Shown piece after piece: positions 51,327-60,693 of a stretch of 64,000 nucleotides of DNA (the first letter of the stretch is position 1; the number at the start of each line of letters is the position of its first letter). The DNA comes from JAVKBW01 sp040222995. GTDB taxonomy: Bacteria; Pseudomonadota; Alphaproteobacteria; UBA8366; Aestuariispiraceae. Below the pieces are notes generated by a model. That model made no database searches and had not been told where the DNA came from. It saw only the letters and a program-made list of their open reading frames with translations. The stretch is taken from contig JAVKBW010000053.1 in the NCBI GenBank assembly GCA_040222995.1, positions 62,001-126,000 of the forward strand, given 5' to 3'. A program made the translations under genes and the position numbers.

Positions 51327-51839
51327 CTAGGTCAGCGGCCCCGAACAGGTTTCGCCGAGATGGGTCACCGTCACGGTGGTGCGCTTTGCCATTTCCAGCC
51401 CGACATTGCTGGCGCCATTGGTATCGACGCCGCGATGCAGGAAGGCGTAGCCCATGATCAGGCCCGCAGCTTCCGTACGATCGATGCCTTCGTCGAGGTT
51501 GAGAAACTTGGCGATGACCGCCTCACGCACGGTCTCGCAGCTCTTGCCGTCGAGAACGCCGACAGTTTGCACGGTGATGTTCAGGTCGATCCGGCCTGCC
51601 GCAAGTTCCGGATTCACGAACCCGTTCAGAATCGCATTGTTGCGAAAACCGTACCGATCGACCACCCGGTCCAGCCGCTGGCGCAGGTAAACGATACCGA
51701 GGTCATACAATGTTGCTTCTTCGGTGCGAAGCGCGTCGATGACATTGTAGGAAGCCGCGCGGGCGGGCAACGCGGCGGCCAGAGCAAGAAACAGGCTGCC
51801 GCAAACGGCGAGCGCCAGGGGGAATGATCTGTTTTTCAT
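51327..51839 (-). CDS. Exported protein of unknown function
   Basis: The 170-residue precursor has a clear signal peptide (PLALAVCGSLFLALAAALPA, cleavage near ARA). The mature protein of about 145 residues has two cysteines (KSCETV near the middle and GETCSG near the end) that could form a disulfide in the periplasm. No family was recognised. The ATG at 51839 starts the signal peptide directly; an in-frame extension would be arginine-rich and unlikely. It is 40 bases downstream of the D,D-carboxypeptidase gene on the same strand, so the two are probably co-transcribed and it may act in the envelope. Confidence 0.7.
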   Translation of the reverse strand: MKNRSFPLALAVCGSLFLALAAALPARAASYNVIDALRTEEATLYDLGIVYLRQRLDRVVDRYGFRNNAILNGFVNPELAAGRIDLNITVQTVGVLDGKSCETVREAVIAKFLNLDEGIDRTEAAGLIMGYAFLHRGVDTNGASNVGLEMAKRTTVTVTHLGETCSGPLT

Positions 51840-51879
51840 CGGGTGTCCCTCAATCCGGTTTGTTCGGAACCGGTTTCGG

Positions 51880-53136
51880 TTATTCGCTTTTCGCCAGTTG
51901 CGCGGCGGCCGCCGGCGAGACCGTGACACACGGCATGTCGGCGCGGGTCAGCATCCGGCAGGCCCGGGTTGCGGAATCCTGCGACAGGCCGATCAGCCGT
52001 GCCCGGTACAGCAGCGGGTCGTTGCTCTTGGTCGGCACGATGGCGATGGTTGTCTTGTAGGCGGCGGAGCCGATGCGCGACCGCGCCTGATGCGCCGCCG
52101 TGCGCGCACGGATCATGTTCGAGAACGCGCCGACCTGGATGCTCCAGCCGTCGGCGAACGATTCAGGCGTCGGCGCCTCAGGCGCCTTCGGCGCGGCAGA
52201 GACCACTTTATCCGTATTGTTGTCGAACGGGTTGAGCGCAGCCGTGGCGGCATCGGCCACGGCGATGGACGACGACAGTTCCGGTGACGGACGAAGCGGC
52301 GCGCGGATAACCAGCAATTCGGTTTTGCGGAAGGCCGTATCCAGCAGTTTCATCATATGCCGGTCGCGGCGTTTCGCGGTCTTGCCGCCGAACACGACGC
52401 CGATCAGCCGGCGGCCGTGCCGTTCGACTGTCGCCACCAGATTGAAGCCGGACGCGTTGATATAGCCGGTCTTGATGCCGTCCGTGCCGGAATACTGGGA
52501 CAGCAGGTTGTTGTGGTTCTTGTAGCTGCGGCCGTTATAGGTGAAGCTTTTTGTCTTGAAGAGCTCGAAATAGCCGGGAAAATCCTGCCGGATGCGGGTC
52601 GCCAGTTTCGCCATGTCGCGCGCGGTCGTCTGCTGTTGCCGGTTGGGCAGGCCCGATGCGTTGCGGAACGTCGTGCGCGTCATCCCCAACTGACGGGCAA
52701 CACGGGTCATGTCCTGGGCGAAACGGATTTCAGTGCCGCCGAGCGCCTCGGCCACGACGACGGCGACGTCATTGGCGGATTTGGTGACCAGCGCCATGAT
52801 CGCGTCCTGGACGGTGATCGTCGATCCCTGTTTCAGCCCCAGCTTGCTGGGCGACATGCCCGCCGCGCGGCGCGATACCGGCAGTTTCTGCGACAGCGCC
52901 AGACGCCCGTGCTTGAGTGCATCGAACGCCATATATAGGGTCATGATCTTGGTCAGCGAGGCCGGGTATTTGCGGTCGTCCGCGTTTCTGGCATGCAGAA
53001 CCTGGCCCGTCTGTTCGTCGACGATCAGGGAAGCGTATCGCGCCTGAACAGGTGAGGAAGCGGCAATGGCCACAAACAAACCGGCGCTTGCAAGTAAAAG
53101 CGAAATAAATCTTCCAATTTTTACTTTAGCGACCAT
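51880..53136 (-). CDS. D-alanyl-D-alanine carboxypeptidase (S11) with SPOR domain
   Basis: This penicillin-binding peptidase trims D-Ala from peptidoglycan stem peptides in the periplasm. The 418-residue protein has a signal peptide, the S11 motifs SLTK (YPASLTKIMTLYMAFDAL), SAN (VTKSANDVAVVVAEALGG) and KTG (SGTDGIKTGYINASGFNLVA, read by its KTG), and a C-terminal SPOR domain from about 330 (GWSIQVGAFSNMIRARTAAH). The S11-SPOR combination is common in Alphaproteobacteria and targets the enzyme to septal glycan. It is divergent from a lipoprotein gene. Confidence 0.93.
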   Translation of the reverse strand: MVAKVKIGRFISLLLASAGLFVAIAASSPVQARYASLIVDEQTGQVLHARNADDRKYPASLTKIMTLYMAFDALKHGRLALSQKLPVSRRAAGMSPSKLGLKQGSTITVQDAIMALVTKSANDVAVVVAEALGGTEIRFAQDMTRVARQLGMTRTTFRNASGLPNRQQQTTARDMAKLATRIRQDFPGYFELFKTKSFTYNGRSYKNHNNLLSQYSGTDGIKTGYINASGFNLVATVERHGRRLIGVVFGGKTAKRRDRHMMKLLDTAFRKTELLVIRAPLRPSPELSSSIAVADAATAALNPFDNNTDKVVSAAPKAPEAPTPESFADGWSIQVGAFSNMIRARTAAHQARSRIGSAAYKTTIAIVPTKSNDPLLYRARLIGLSQDSATRACRMLTRADMPCVTVSPAAAAQLAKSE

Positions 53137-53230
53137 GTGTAGTGCGTAATTCCATAGTTAATTAGAGTACATTTTACTATGTGTTACCCCGAAAACCCGA
53201 CTTTTATAAACGAATGGGATGATCGCGTCC

Positions 53231-53995
53231 ATGAAAACCGCAACATTTCCCGGATTTAAAACAGACTGCTCCAATCGCCTTGCAAACTGCGTGCTAACGC
53301 GCGGGGCGGTACTGATATTTTCTTTGGTCATGCTGGCGGCGTGCCAGTCGACCGGCAATATCGGCGATCCGATCAGCCGCCGGTCGGGTTGGGTGGACTT
53401 TATCGGCGGCGGCGATATCCGGCGGGCCTGCACCGATGGATCGCAGAACCATTACCGGCTGGTCTACAACGCCAACCGCGAGGACCAGGTGCGGATCTAC
53501 GATCTGACCGAAACGGCGGAGGGCGGAACGCTGAGAGTTCGGGTGCTGGGCGGCAAGGTGCGGCTGGACGGGGTCAGTCTGGGGTCGGACTTCCTGCGCA
53601 GCTTCCAGCCGGAAGACACGGTGACGCAGCTTGAACCGCGCAATGTCGAGCTGATCCTGCAGGCGATGCAGGCGGACGCGGTATTCGAGACGCCGCCGAA
53701 GGAACAGAAAGTGCTGTCGGAATGGCATTTCTGGGTGCTCTCGGCCTGCCGCAACGGCCGGTACCTGTTCGATGTGCGGGTCGACCCGACGCCGCCGCTG
53801 GAAACCCTGGCGTTCCCGGACGCGTTGAAGGCGGTCGATTTCGCCGCCGCGCCGTATCCCTCGCCACCGCCGGAAAAACGCCGCGAACGCTATGAAATCC
53901 GCACCACAGAGGATTTCACCTTCCGGCACTACGAGCTGGACGTTTACCCCGACCATATCCGACAGGGCTATGTCTACGGCATTCAGCGGCCGTAG
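53231..53995 (+). CDS. Lipoprotein of unknown function
   Basis: The 254-residue precursor has a hydrophobic stretch (VLTRGAVLIFSLVMLAAC) with a lipobox cysteine at 38. The mature part is rich in beta-strand and charged residues, with tryptophans (GWVDFIGGG, SEWHFWVLSACRNGRYLF). No domain was recognised. A start four codons earlier (53219) is also possible. Divergent placement next to the SPOR carboxypeptidase suggests envelope work, but this is only context. An AT-rich 94-base region between the two starts must hold both promoters. Confidence 0.7.
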   Translation: MKTATFPGFKTDCSNRLANCVLTRGAVLIFSLVMLAACQSTGNIGDPISRRSGWVDFIGGGDIRRACTDGSQNHYRLVYNANREDQVRIYDLTETAEGGTLRVRVLGGKVRLDGVSLGSDFLRSFQPEDTVTQLEPRNVELILQAMQADAVFETPPKEQKVLSEWHFWVLSACRNGRYLFDVRVDPTPPLETLAFPDALKAVDFAAAPYPSPPPEKRRERYEIRTTEDFTFRHYELDVYPDHIRQGYVYGIQRP

Positions 53996-54106
53996 AAGGC
54001 CAAACGGATTGTTTGCCTGTTTGTCCGGCACGGCCTAGTCTTTTTTTCTGACCGCAAAAGGCGAGCGGTTGGATTTAGCTGCGCGTTGTAGGTGAGTTGT
54101 TTGGCG

Positions 54107-57100
54107 ATGACCGACCAGAAGTTGGATGCAGACACGTTCATAGCCAAATGGGCGAAGTCGGATGCCGGCGAGCGATCTAATTTTCAACCATTCCTGAGAG
54201 AATTCTGCCGATTGATCGGCGTTCCCGCGCCGGATGTGGCCGTCGCTGACGAGCGCCAGAACGCCTATGTTTTCGAACGCACGGTCAGGGCTAAACGGCT
54301 GGAAGGCCGCGCCACCACCAACTTCATCGATTGCTACAAACGAGATTGCTTTGTTTTGGAAGCAAAACAAAGCCGCAAACGCATCGATCGCATGCTTGAT
54401 CTCGGTTTCTTCAAGGAAGGCGAGGTGCCGGAAATTCGCACCGGCTCCGGCAAAAGGGGTGGCGCGCAATGGGACGCAATGATGCGCAGCGCCCGCGAGC
54501 AAGCCGAAAATTATGCCAAGATGTTGCCGGAAAGCGAAGGCTGGCCGCCATTCCTTGTGGTGGTCGATGTCGGTCACGTTATCGAATTGTACGCCGATTT
54601 TTCACGTCAGGGTAAGCACTATGCGCAGTTCCCGGATCGCCAGTCCTACAGGATTTATCTTGAGGACCTTCGCGATCCTGAAATTCGAGAGCGTTTGCGC
54701 CTGCTGTGGACCGACCCGATGTCGCTCAACCCGGCAAAGCGCACAGCGGAAGTAACGCGGGAAATCGCTGATTTTCTGGCCCGTCTTTCGAAATCGCTGG
54801 AAAAGAAACTGCTGAAGGACCTGCCGGAAAATCAGCCGCCGGAAAAACTGGCCCAGCATCGCCGGGCGATTGCCGAAAAAGTTTCCCTGTTCCTGATGCG
54901 ATGCCTGTTCACGATGTTCGCGGAAGATGTGAAGCTTTTGCCGAAGGAAGGTTTCACGAACAGGTTGAAGGCGTTTCGAGGGCGCGCCGACAAGGTTCAT
55001 TTCGCCCTGACCAATCTGTGGGACGACATGAACAAGGGGACCGACTATTCATCGGAACTGGAACAGGATATCCGGCGTTTCAACGGCGGCCTGTTTCGTA
55101 ACGCCGAGGCCGTCGAGATCGACGAAGATGCGCTGGAGCTTCTGATCCTGGCGGCGGAACGGAACTGGCAGGATGTCGAACCGGCGATATTCGGCACCCT
55201 GTTGGAGCGTGCCCTCGACCCGCGTGAACGCGCAAAGCTGGGCGCGCATTATACGCCGCGCGCCTATGTCGAAAGACTGGTCAATGCCACGATCATCGAC
55301 CCGCTTCAGGAAGAATGGCGCAACGTTCGTGCCGCCGCGACCCAGTTGGCTGAGAAGGGCGAGCGCAAAAAGGCCATTGCAGAAATAAAGGCATTCCACG
55401 AAACCCTGTGCAAGACGACGGTTCTGGACCCGGCCTGCGGCACCGGCAACTTTCTGTATGTTGCGATGGAACTGATGAAGCGGCTGGAAGGCGAGGTGCT
55501 GGAACTGCTCGCCGATCTTGGCGAGGCCCAGTACATATTGGGCCTCGACCAGCATACAATCGACCCGCATCAGTTTCTGGGCCTTGAAATCAACCCGCGC
55601 GCGGTGGCGATTGCCGAACTGGTGCTGTGGATCGGTTACCTGCAATGGCATTTCCGCACGCGCGGCGATGCGATGCCGTCGGAACCGGTATTGAAGAACT
55701 TCAGAAATATTCAGGAAAAGGACGCGATTCTCGATTATGACAGCTGGGAAGTCGCCCGCAACGATGCCGGAAATACGATCAGTCGGTGGGATGGCTTCAC
55801 CTTCAAACCGCATCCGATTACCGGCGAAATGGTGCCGGACGAGGCGGCGCGGGTTGAATTGAGAAAGTATAAAAATCCGAAACCGGCATCATGGCCGCAG
55901 GCGGATTTCATTGTCGGCAACCCGCCCTTCATCGGCGGCAAGGACATGCGGCAGGAACTGGGCGACGGCTATGCAGAAAGCTGCTGGAAGGCGGCGAAGC
56001 ACATTCCCGGCGGTGCGGATTTCGTGATGCATTTCTGGGACAAAGCGGCGGAGGCGGTGCGGCTGGGCACGGCCCGCCGGTTCGGGCTGATTACCACCAA
56101 TTCGATAACCCAGAAGTTTTCCCGCAAGGTCATCGAACGCCATCTGGCGCACAAGAAGCCGTTATCGCTGATCATGGCGATTCCCGATCACCCGTGGCTT
56201 AAGTCCGCCGACACGGCGGCGGTGCGCATCGCCATGACCGTCGGCGCGGCCGGCGCGCGGGATGGACTATTGCAGAAGGTCGTTTCGGAATCAGACCTGA
56301 ACTCGGACGCACCGAAGGTCGAGCTTTCGAACAGGGCTGGAAAAATTCATTCGGACTTTACGGTAGGTCCCGACCTTTCAAAGGCTTTACCGCTGCAGTC
56401 GAACGAGAAACTGTGTAGTCGTGGTGTATCTTTGCATGGAGCCGGATTCATTGTCTCGCAGGCGGAAGCGGCGCAATTGGGCCTAGGGAAAATTCCCGGG
56501 TTGGAGAAGCATATCCTTCCTTATCGAAACGGGCGGGACATTGCGGACCGTCCTCGTAATGCACTGGTTATAGACCTTTTTTCTCTGTCCGAAGAAGATG
56601 TGCGTAGCCGGTTTCCGGGTGTCTACCAAAGGATAGTCGACAGGGTAAAACCCGAACGGGACCAGAATAATCGCAAGACCTATCGGGATAACTGGTGGAT
56701 TTTTGGCGAGCCGAGACGAGAATGGCGACCGGTAACTGAAAACCTCAAGCGCTACATCACAACGATAGAAACGTCGAAACACCGGTTTTTCCAGTTTCTC
56801 GATGCGGCGGTCCGACCGGATAACAAACTAGTAAATATTGGTCTGGATGACGCTTGGTATTTGTCTGTCCTGTCGTCTCATATACATGTTTTATGGGCCC
56901 TTAACACAGGCGGTCTTCTCGAAGATCGGCCGGTCTATATCAAAACCTTTTGCTTCGATCCGTTTCCGTTTCCCGCGGCGACCGATGCGCAGAAAGCGAA
57001 ACTGCGCCGGCTCGGCGAAGCGTTGGATGCGCATCGCAAGGAAAGGCTGGCGGCGCACGGTTTTCTGACCATGACGAAAATGTACAACGTGCTGGAAAAG

Positions 57101-57616
57101 GTGCGGGCCGGGTCATCATTGACCGATGCCGAAAGGGACATCTACGAAGCGGGACTGATCGGCGTTCTGAAACAGCTTCATGACGATATCGACGCCGCGA
57201 CGGCCGAAGCCTATGGCTGGCCGGCCGACCTGAGCGACGAAGAGATTCTGGAGCGGCTGGTCGCATTGAACCGGGAGCGCGCGGCGGAGGAGCGGGAAGG
57301 ACAAATCCGCTGGCTGCGGCCGGACTTCCAGGCGCCTCAGCATGCGACCGCGAAGCAAGCCCGGCAGGTCGAAGCCGATCTGGTTATGCCTGAAACGAAA
57401 CGGAAAAAGCCGGCCTTTGCCGCGTCACTGCCGGATCAGGTGGCGGCCATCCGCGGTATCCTTGTCGAAGAATCGGACGCACAAACGGCGGCGGCGATGG
57501 CCCGGCATTTTTCGCAAGGGAAACGGATCGAGCCGAAAGTCGTCGAGGTTCTGGAAACGCTTGCGTTCCTCGGTCAGGTCGAAAAAGTTGACGACAAGTA
57601 TGTTCTCAATTCATGA
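54107..57616 (+). CDS. Type IIL restriction-modification enzyme (MmeI-like)
   Basis: A single 1169-residue chain combines nuclease and methyltransferase. The N-terminal PD-ExK motif is Asp75, Glu85 and Lys87 (FIDCYKRDCFVLEAKQ), the same D-x9-E-x-K spacing described for MmeI. A helical linker (about 180-400) follows, then a gamma-class N6-adenine methylase with motif I DPACGTGNF at 441 and motif IV NPPF at 605, then a target-recognition domain (about 725-965) and a C-terminal helical region. Such enzymes methylate one strand of an asymmetric site. The recognition part is AT-richer than the rest. BREX PglX is the main alternative but lacks the nuclease motif. Confidence 0.88.
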   Translation: MTDQKLDADTFIAKWAKSDAGERSNFQPFLREFCRLIGVPAPDVAVADERQNAYVFERTVRAKRLEGRATTNFIDCYKRDCFVLEAKQSRKRIDRMLDLGFFKEGEVPEIRTGSGKRGGAQWDAMMRSAREQAENYAKMLPESEGWPPFLVVVDVGHVIELYADFSRQGKHYAQFPDRQSYRIYLEDLRDPEIRERLRLLWTDPMSLNPAKRTAEVTREIADFLARLSKSLEKKLLKDLPENQPPEKLAQHRRAIAEKVSLFLMRCLFTMFAEDVKLLPKEGFTNRLKAFRGRADKVHFALTNLWDDMNKGTDYSSELEQDIRRFNGGLFRNAEAVEIDEDALELLILAAERNWQDVEPAIFGTLLERALDPRERAKLGAHYTPRAYVERLVNATIIDPLQEEWRNVRAAATQLAEKGERKKAIAEIKAFHETLCKTTVLDPACGTGNFLYVAMELMKRLEGEVLELLADLGEAQYILGLDQHTIDPHQFLGLEINPRAVAIAELVLWIGYLQWHFRTRGDAMPSEPVLKNFRNIQEKDAILDYDSWEVARNDAGNTISRWDGFTFKPHPITGEMVPDEAARVELRKYKNPKPASWPQADFIVGNPPFIGGKDMRQELGDGYAESCWKAAKHIPGGADFVMHFWDKAAEAVRLGTARRFGLITTNSITQKFSRKVIERHLAHKKPLSLIMAIPDHPWLKSADTAAVRIAMTVGAAGARDGLLQKVVSESDLNSDAPKVELSNRAGKIHSDFTVGPDLSKALPLQSNEKLCSRGVSLHGAGFIVSQAEAAQLGLGKIPGLEKHILPYRNGRDIADRPRNALVIDLFSLSEEDVRSRFPGVYQRIVDRVKPERDQNNRKTYRDNWWIFGEPRREWRPVTENLKRYITTIETSKHRFFQFLDAAVRPDNKLVNIGLDDAWYLSVLSSHIHVLWALNTGGLLEDRPVYIKTFCFDPFPFPAATDAQKAKLRRLGEALDAHRKERLAAHGFLTMTKMYNVLEKVRAGSSLTDAERDIYEAGLIGVLKQLHDDIDAATAEAYGWPADLSDEEILERLVALNRERAAEEREGQIRWLRPDFQAPQHATAKQARQVEADLVMPETKRKKPAFAASLPDQVAAIRGILVEESDAQTAAAMARHFSQGKRIEPKVVEVLETLAFLGQVEKVDDKYVLNS

Positions 57617-57753
57617 TGTAGACGGGCTTTAAAAATATGCCGAAAACAACGGTACCGACCTATCTGGATAATCTTTGGCCGACGTTGCAGATATTCCATC
57701 ACAGAAATTGCTATAAAAGCCAAGTGCGCTGCCGTTTCAGCGATTGATCTTTT
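57617..57753. other. Convergent spacer after the restriction-modification gene
   Basis: These 137 bases lie between convergent stops. A terminator is expected on each strand, but no clear G/C-rich stem with a T-tract was seen, and no gene is present. Confidence 0.4.
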
Positions 57754-59394
57754 CTATTCTGGTTCGGACGCGAGCGCGGCGGCCTTCTGTCTCAGCAAAT
57801 ATTTCTGGATCTTGCCGGTCGATGTTCTGGGGATTTCGGAAAAAACGTAGTGCCCCGGCACCTTGTAGGCGGCGAGGCGTTCCCGGCACCAGGCGCGCAG
57901 GTCTTCGGCGCTTGCCTCCCTGCCTATCCGCAGCTCAACGAAGGCGCAGGGGGTTTCGCCCCATTTGGGATGCGGCATGGCGACAACGGCGGCGACGGCG
58001 ACGGAAGGATGCCGCAGAAGGGTTTCCTCGACCTCGATGGAGGAGATGTTCTCGCCGCCGGAAATGATGATGTCCTTCGACCGGTCTTTCAGTTCCAGAT
58101 AGCCGTCCTCATGTGTCACCGCCAGATCGCCGGAATGGAACCAGCCGCCGTCGAAGGCTTTCTGTGTTGCGTCCGGATTGCGGAAATAGCCCTTCATCAC
58201 GACATTGCCGCGGAACATGACCTCGCCCAGGGTTTCGCCGTCATGCGGTGTCGGGGCCATGGTTTCCGGGTCGAGAACCTCCAGCCCTTCCAGCGGCAGA
58301 TACCGAACGCCCTGACGCGCCTTCAATGCGGCCTGTTCGTCGGATGGCAGGTCCGACCAGTCCCGGTGCCAGTCATTGACCACGGCAGGCCCATAGGTTT
58401 CGGTCAGCCCGTAGAGGTGGGTCACGTCGAAGCCGGCGGCATTCATTTCCGTCAGCAGGGTCTGCGGCGGCGGGGCGGCCGCCGTGAAAAACTGAACCTT
58501 GTTGTCGAGGACACGCTTTTCTTCCTCTGGCGCCGATATCATCAGCGACATGACGATCGGCGCGCCGCACAGATGGGTGACATTGTGGTCGGCCAGCGCG
58601 TTCCAGATCGGCTCGGCCCGCACCTGCCGAAGACAGACATGCGTGCCGACTATGGCAGACATCGTCCACGGAAAGCACCAGCCGTTGCAGTGAAACATCG
58701 GCAGCGTCCACAGATAGACGCTGTGCTTCGCCATCGAGGTTGTCAGCGCGTTGCCCTGCGCCAGAAGATAGGCGCCGCGATGGTGCGAAACGACGCCTTT
58801 CGGGTCGCCCGTCGTGCCGGACGTATAGTTGATGGAAATGGCATCCCATTCGTCCTCCGGCATCAGCCAGTCGAACGCCGGGTCGCCCTGCGCCAGAAAG
58901 TCTTCGTAATCCTGCGCATCGGTTGCGGTTTCCGGGCCGGAAAATTCCGGATCGTCGTACTGAACCACAAACGGTTTGACCTTTGCCAGCGACAGCGCTT
59001 CCTGCATCAGAGGCATGAATTCGCGGTCAACGATGACAAAGGCGGAATAAGCGTGATCGAGCTGAAACGCGACGGTCGCCGCGTCGAGCCGCGTGTTGAT
59101 CGAATGCAGCACCGCGCCGCACATCGGTACGCCGTAATGGCATTCCAGCATCGCCGGCGTGTTGGCCAGCAGGACGGACACCGTATGGCCGCGCCCGATG
59201 CCGTGCTGTGTCAGGGCCGAGGCAAGCTGCCGGGACCGGCTGTAGAAGTCGGCATAGCTGCGGCGCAACGGCCCGTGAATGATCGCGGTATGGTCCGGGT
59301 AGACGCTGGCCGTACGTTCAAGAAACGTCAGCGGCGTCAGCGGTTGGTAGTTCGCCGGGTTGCGGTCCAGCCCGATATTATAGGGGTTGCTCAT
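57754..59394 (-). CDS. AMP-forming acyl-CoA synthetase
   Basis: The 546-residue adenylate-forming ligase activates a carboxylic acid to its CoA thioester. The N-terminus NPYNIGLDRNPANYQPLTPL is typical of a widespread alpha/betaproteobacterial acyl-CoA synthetase group. Motifs are the P-loop YTSGTTGDPKGVV, YGLTETYGPAVV, the GWFHSGDLAVTHEDGYLEL adenylate motif and the C-terminal lysine in STGKIQKYLLR. It is last in a leftward operon with a GcvT-like methyltransferase, OsmC and enoyl-CoA hydratase, so its acid may be the demethylated product of that pathway (inference). Confidence 0.9.
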   Translation of the reverse strand: MSNPYNIGLDRNPANYQPLTPLTFLERTASVYPDHTAIIHGPLRRSYADFYSRSRQLASALTQHGIGRGHTVSVLLANTPAMLECHYGVPMCGAVLHSINTRLDAATVAFQLDHAYSAFVIVDREFMPLMQEALSLAKVKPFVVQYDDPEFSGPETATDAQDYEDFLAQGDPAFDWLMPEDEWDAISINYTSGTTGDPKGVVSHHRGAYLLAQGNALTTSMAKHSVYLWTLPMFHCNGWCFPWTMSAIVGTHVCLRQVRAEPIWNALADHNVTHLCGAPIVMSLMISAPEEEKRVLDNKVQFFTAAAPPPQTLLTEMNAAGFDVTHLYGLTETYGPAVVNDWHRDWSDLPSDEQAALKARQGVRYLPLEGLEVLDPETMAPTPHDGETLGEVMFRGNVVMKGYFRNPDATQKAFDGGWFHSGDLAVTHEDGYLELKDRSKDIIISGGENISSIEVEETLLRHPSVAVAAVVAMPHPKWGETPCAFVELRIGREASAEDLRAWCRERLAAYKVPGHYVFSEIPRTSTGKIQKYLLRQKAAALASEPE

Positions 59395-59400
59395 GAGGCG

Positions 59401-60207
59401 TTACCTGTCCGTCCATTGCGGCGCGCGCTTTTCGATGAAGGCGCCGATGCCTTCCTCTGCATCGAGGGTCAGCATGTTTTCAACCATGACATTCGAAGCA
59501 TAGTCGTAGGCGTCCGCCAGAGCCATCTCGCGTTGTTCGTAAAAGGCGCGTTTTCCGGTGGCGAGGGTCAGGCTGGATTTTCCGGCGATCTTGCCGGCCA
59601 AAGCCATCGTTGCCGCGCGCAAGTCTTCGGCCGGAACGACCCGGTTGACCAGACCGGTCTCGGCGGCGCGCCCGGCGGTTATCATGTCGCCGGTCAACAG
59701 CATCTCCATCGCATGTTTGTTGGACACGTTGCGGGACAGGGCCACCATCGGCGTCGAACAGAACAATCCGATATTGACGCCCGGCGTGCCGAACATCGCT
59801 GATTCCGAAGCCAGGGCCAGATCGCAACTCGCCACCAACTGGCAGCCCGCGGCCGTCGCAACGCCGGAGACTTCGGCGATGACGGGCTTCGCGCAGGTGA
59901 CGACGGACTGCATGACACCGGAACACATCGCCATGACTTTCGTGAAATACGCGCGGCCGCGATCCGGCCCTTTGCGACCGGCGGTCATTTCCTTCAGGTC
60001 ATGACCGGCGCAGAAGGCCGGCCCGTTCGCCGCGAGAACGACCACCCGTGTCGATTTATCCTCGGATGCTGACGAAAATGCCGCCTGCAATTCGGTCAGC
60101 ATCGCCTCGGACAGGGCATTGCGCCGCCCGGAATCATTCAGGGTAAGGCGACGGATGCCGTTTGCATCGATTTCGCTTAACAGAATTTCACTGGCGTTCT
60201 GGGGCAT
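59401..60207 (-). CDS. Enoyl-CoA hydratase/isomerase family protein
   Basis: The 268-residue crotonase-fold protein has the oxyanion-hole segment LAANGPAFCAGHDLKEM and the second oxyanion loop SGVATAAGCQLVASCDLALA, then GTPGVNIGLFCSTPM. The FCAGHDLKE form is typical of the ECHDC3-like/short-chain enoyl-CoA hydratase group. The start at MPQNASEI (60207) is chosen; an upstream in-frame ATG would extend into osmC with an implausible arginine-rich leader. It lies seven bases from the synthetase gene and 19 from osmC. Confidence 0.9.
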   Translation of the reverse strand: MPQNASEILLSEIDANGIRRLTLNDSGRRNALSEAMLTELQAAFSSASEDKSTRVVVLAANGPAFCAGHDLKEMTAGRKGPDRGRAYFTKVMAMCSGVMQSVVTCAKPVIAEVSGVATAAGCQLVASCDLALASESAMFGTPGVNIGLFCSTPMVALSRNVSNKHAMEMLLTGDMITAGRAAETGLVNRVVPAEDLRAATMALAGKIAGKSSLTLATGKRAFYEQREMALADAYDYASNVMVENMLTLDAEEGIGAFIEKRAPQWTDR

Positions 60208-60226
60208 GGCGATACCTTGTGGCCGG

Positions 60227-60676
60227 TTACAGAATGTTGATCTCGGCGCTATCCGCCAAGGTGTTGGCGATAAAGCAATAGCGGTGGGCTCGGTGGTGCA
60301 TCTCTTCCAGCTTGTTCGGTTCAACCGAGAACCCGGTGTCGAAACGGACGACAGGATGCAGGTCGATCCTTGTTACAGACATCTGCCCTTTCGGATTTTT
60401 TCCCAGATGCGCTGTGGCCTGATCCTGATAACTCGACACCGGCCAACCCGCCTTCGCGGCCAGGGCAAGGAATGTCATCATTTGGCAACTGGAAAGCGCC
60501 GCGGCCAGGGCCTGTTCCGGGTTCGTGTTTTCCGGGCTTCCGCCCCAGTCGGGCGCAGCATCTGCTGTCAGCTCGCAATTGTCGTTGTATCGAACCGTAT
60601 GGGCGTTGGAATACTCGCCGGGCCGTAAGGCGGGGGTCGTGCGCTGCCAGGTCAGGTCGATTGAAAGGTCTGACAT
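60227..60676 (-). CDS. OsmC-family peroxidase
   Basis: The 149-residue OsmC/Ohr-fold protein reduces organic hydroperoxides using two conserved cysteines: Cys64 in ALSSCQMMTF and Cys134 in HRYCFIANTL. The GGSPENTNPEQALAAALSSC lead-in is standard. It is embedded between the GcvT-like gene and the enoyl-CoA hydratase gene with short gaps, so it is part of that operon and may protect against, or process, a reactive sulfur or peroxide product (inference). Confidence 0.9.
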   Translation of the reverse strand: MSDLSIDLTWQRTTPALRPGEYSNAHTVRYNDNCELTADAAPDWGGSPENTNPEQALAAALSSCQMMTFLALAAKAGWPVSSYQDQATAHLGKNPKGQMSVTRIDLHPVVRFDTGFSVEPNKLEEMHHRAHRYCFIANTLADSAEINIL

Positions 60677-60693
60677 TGTTTTGTTGCTCCAGA

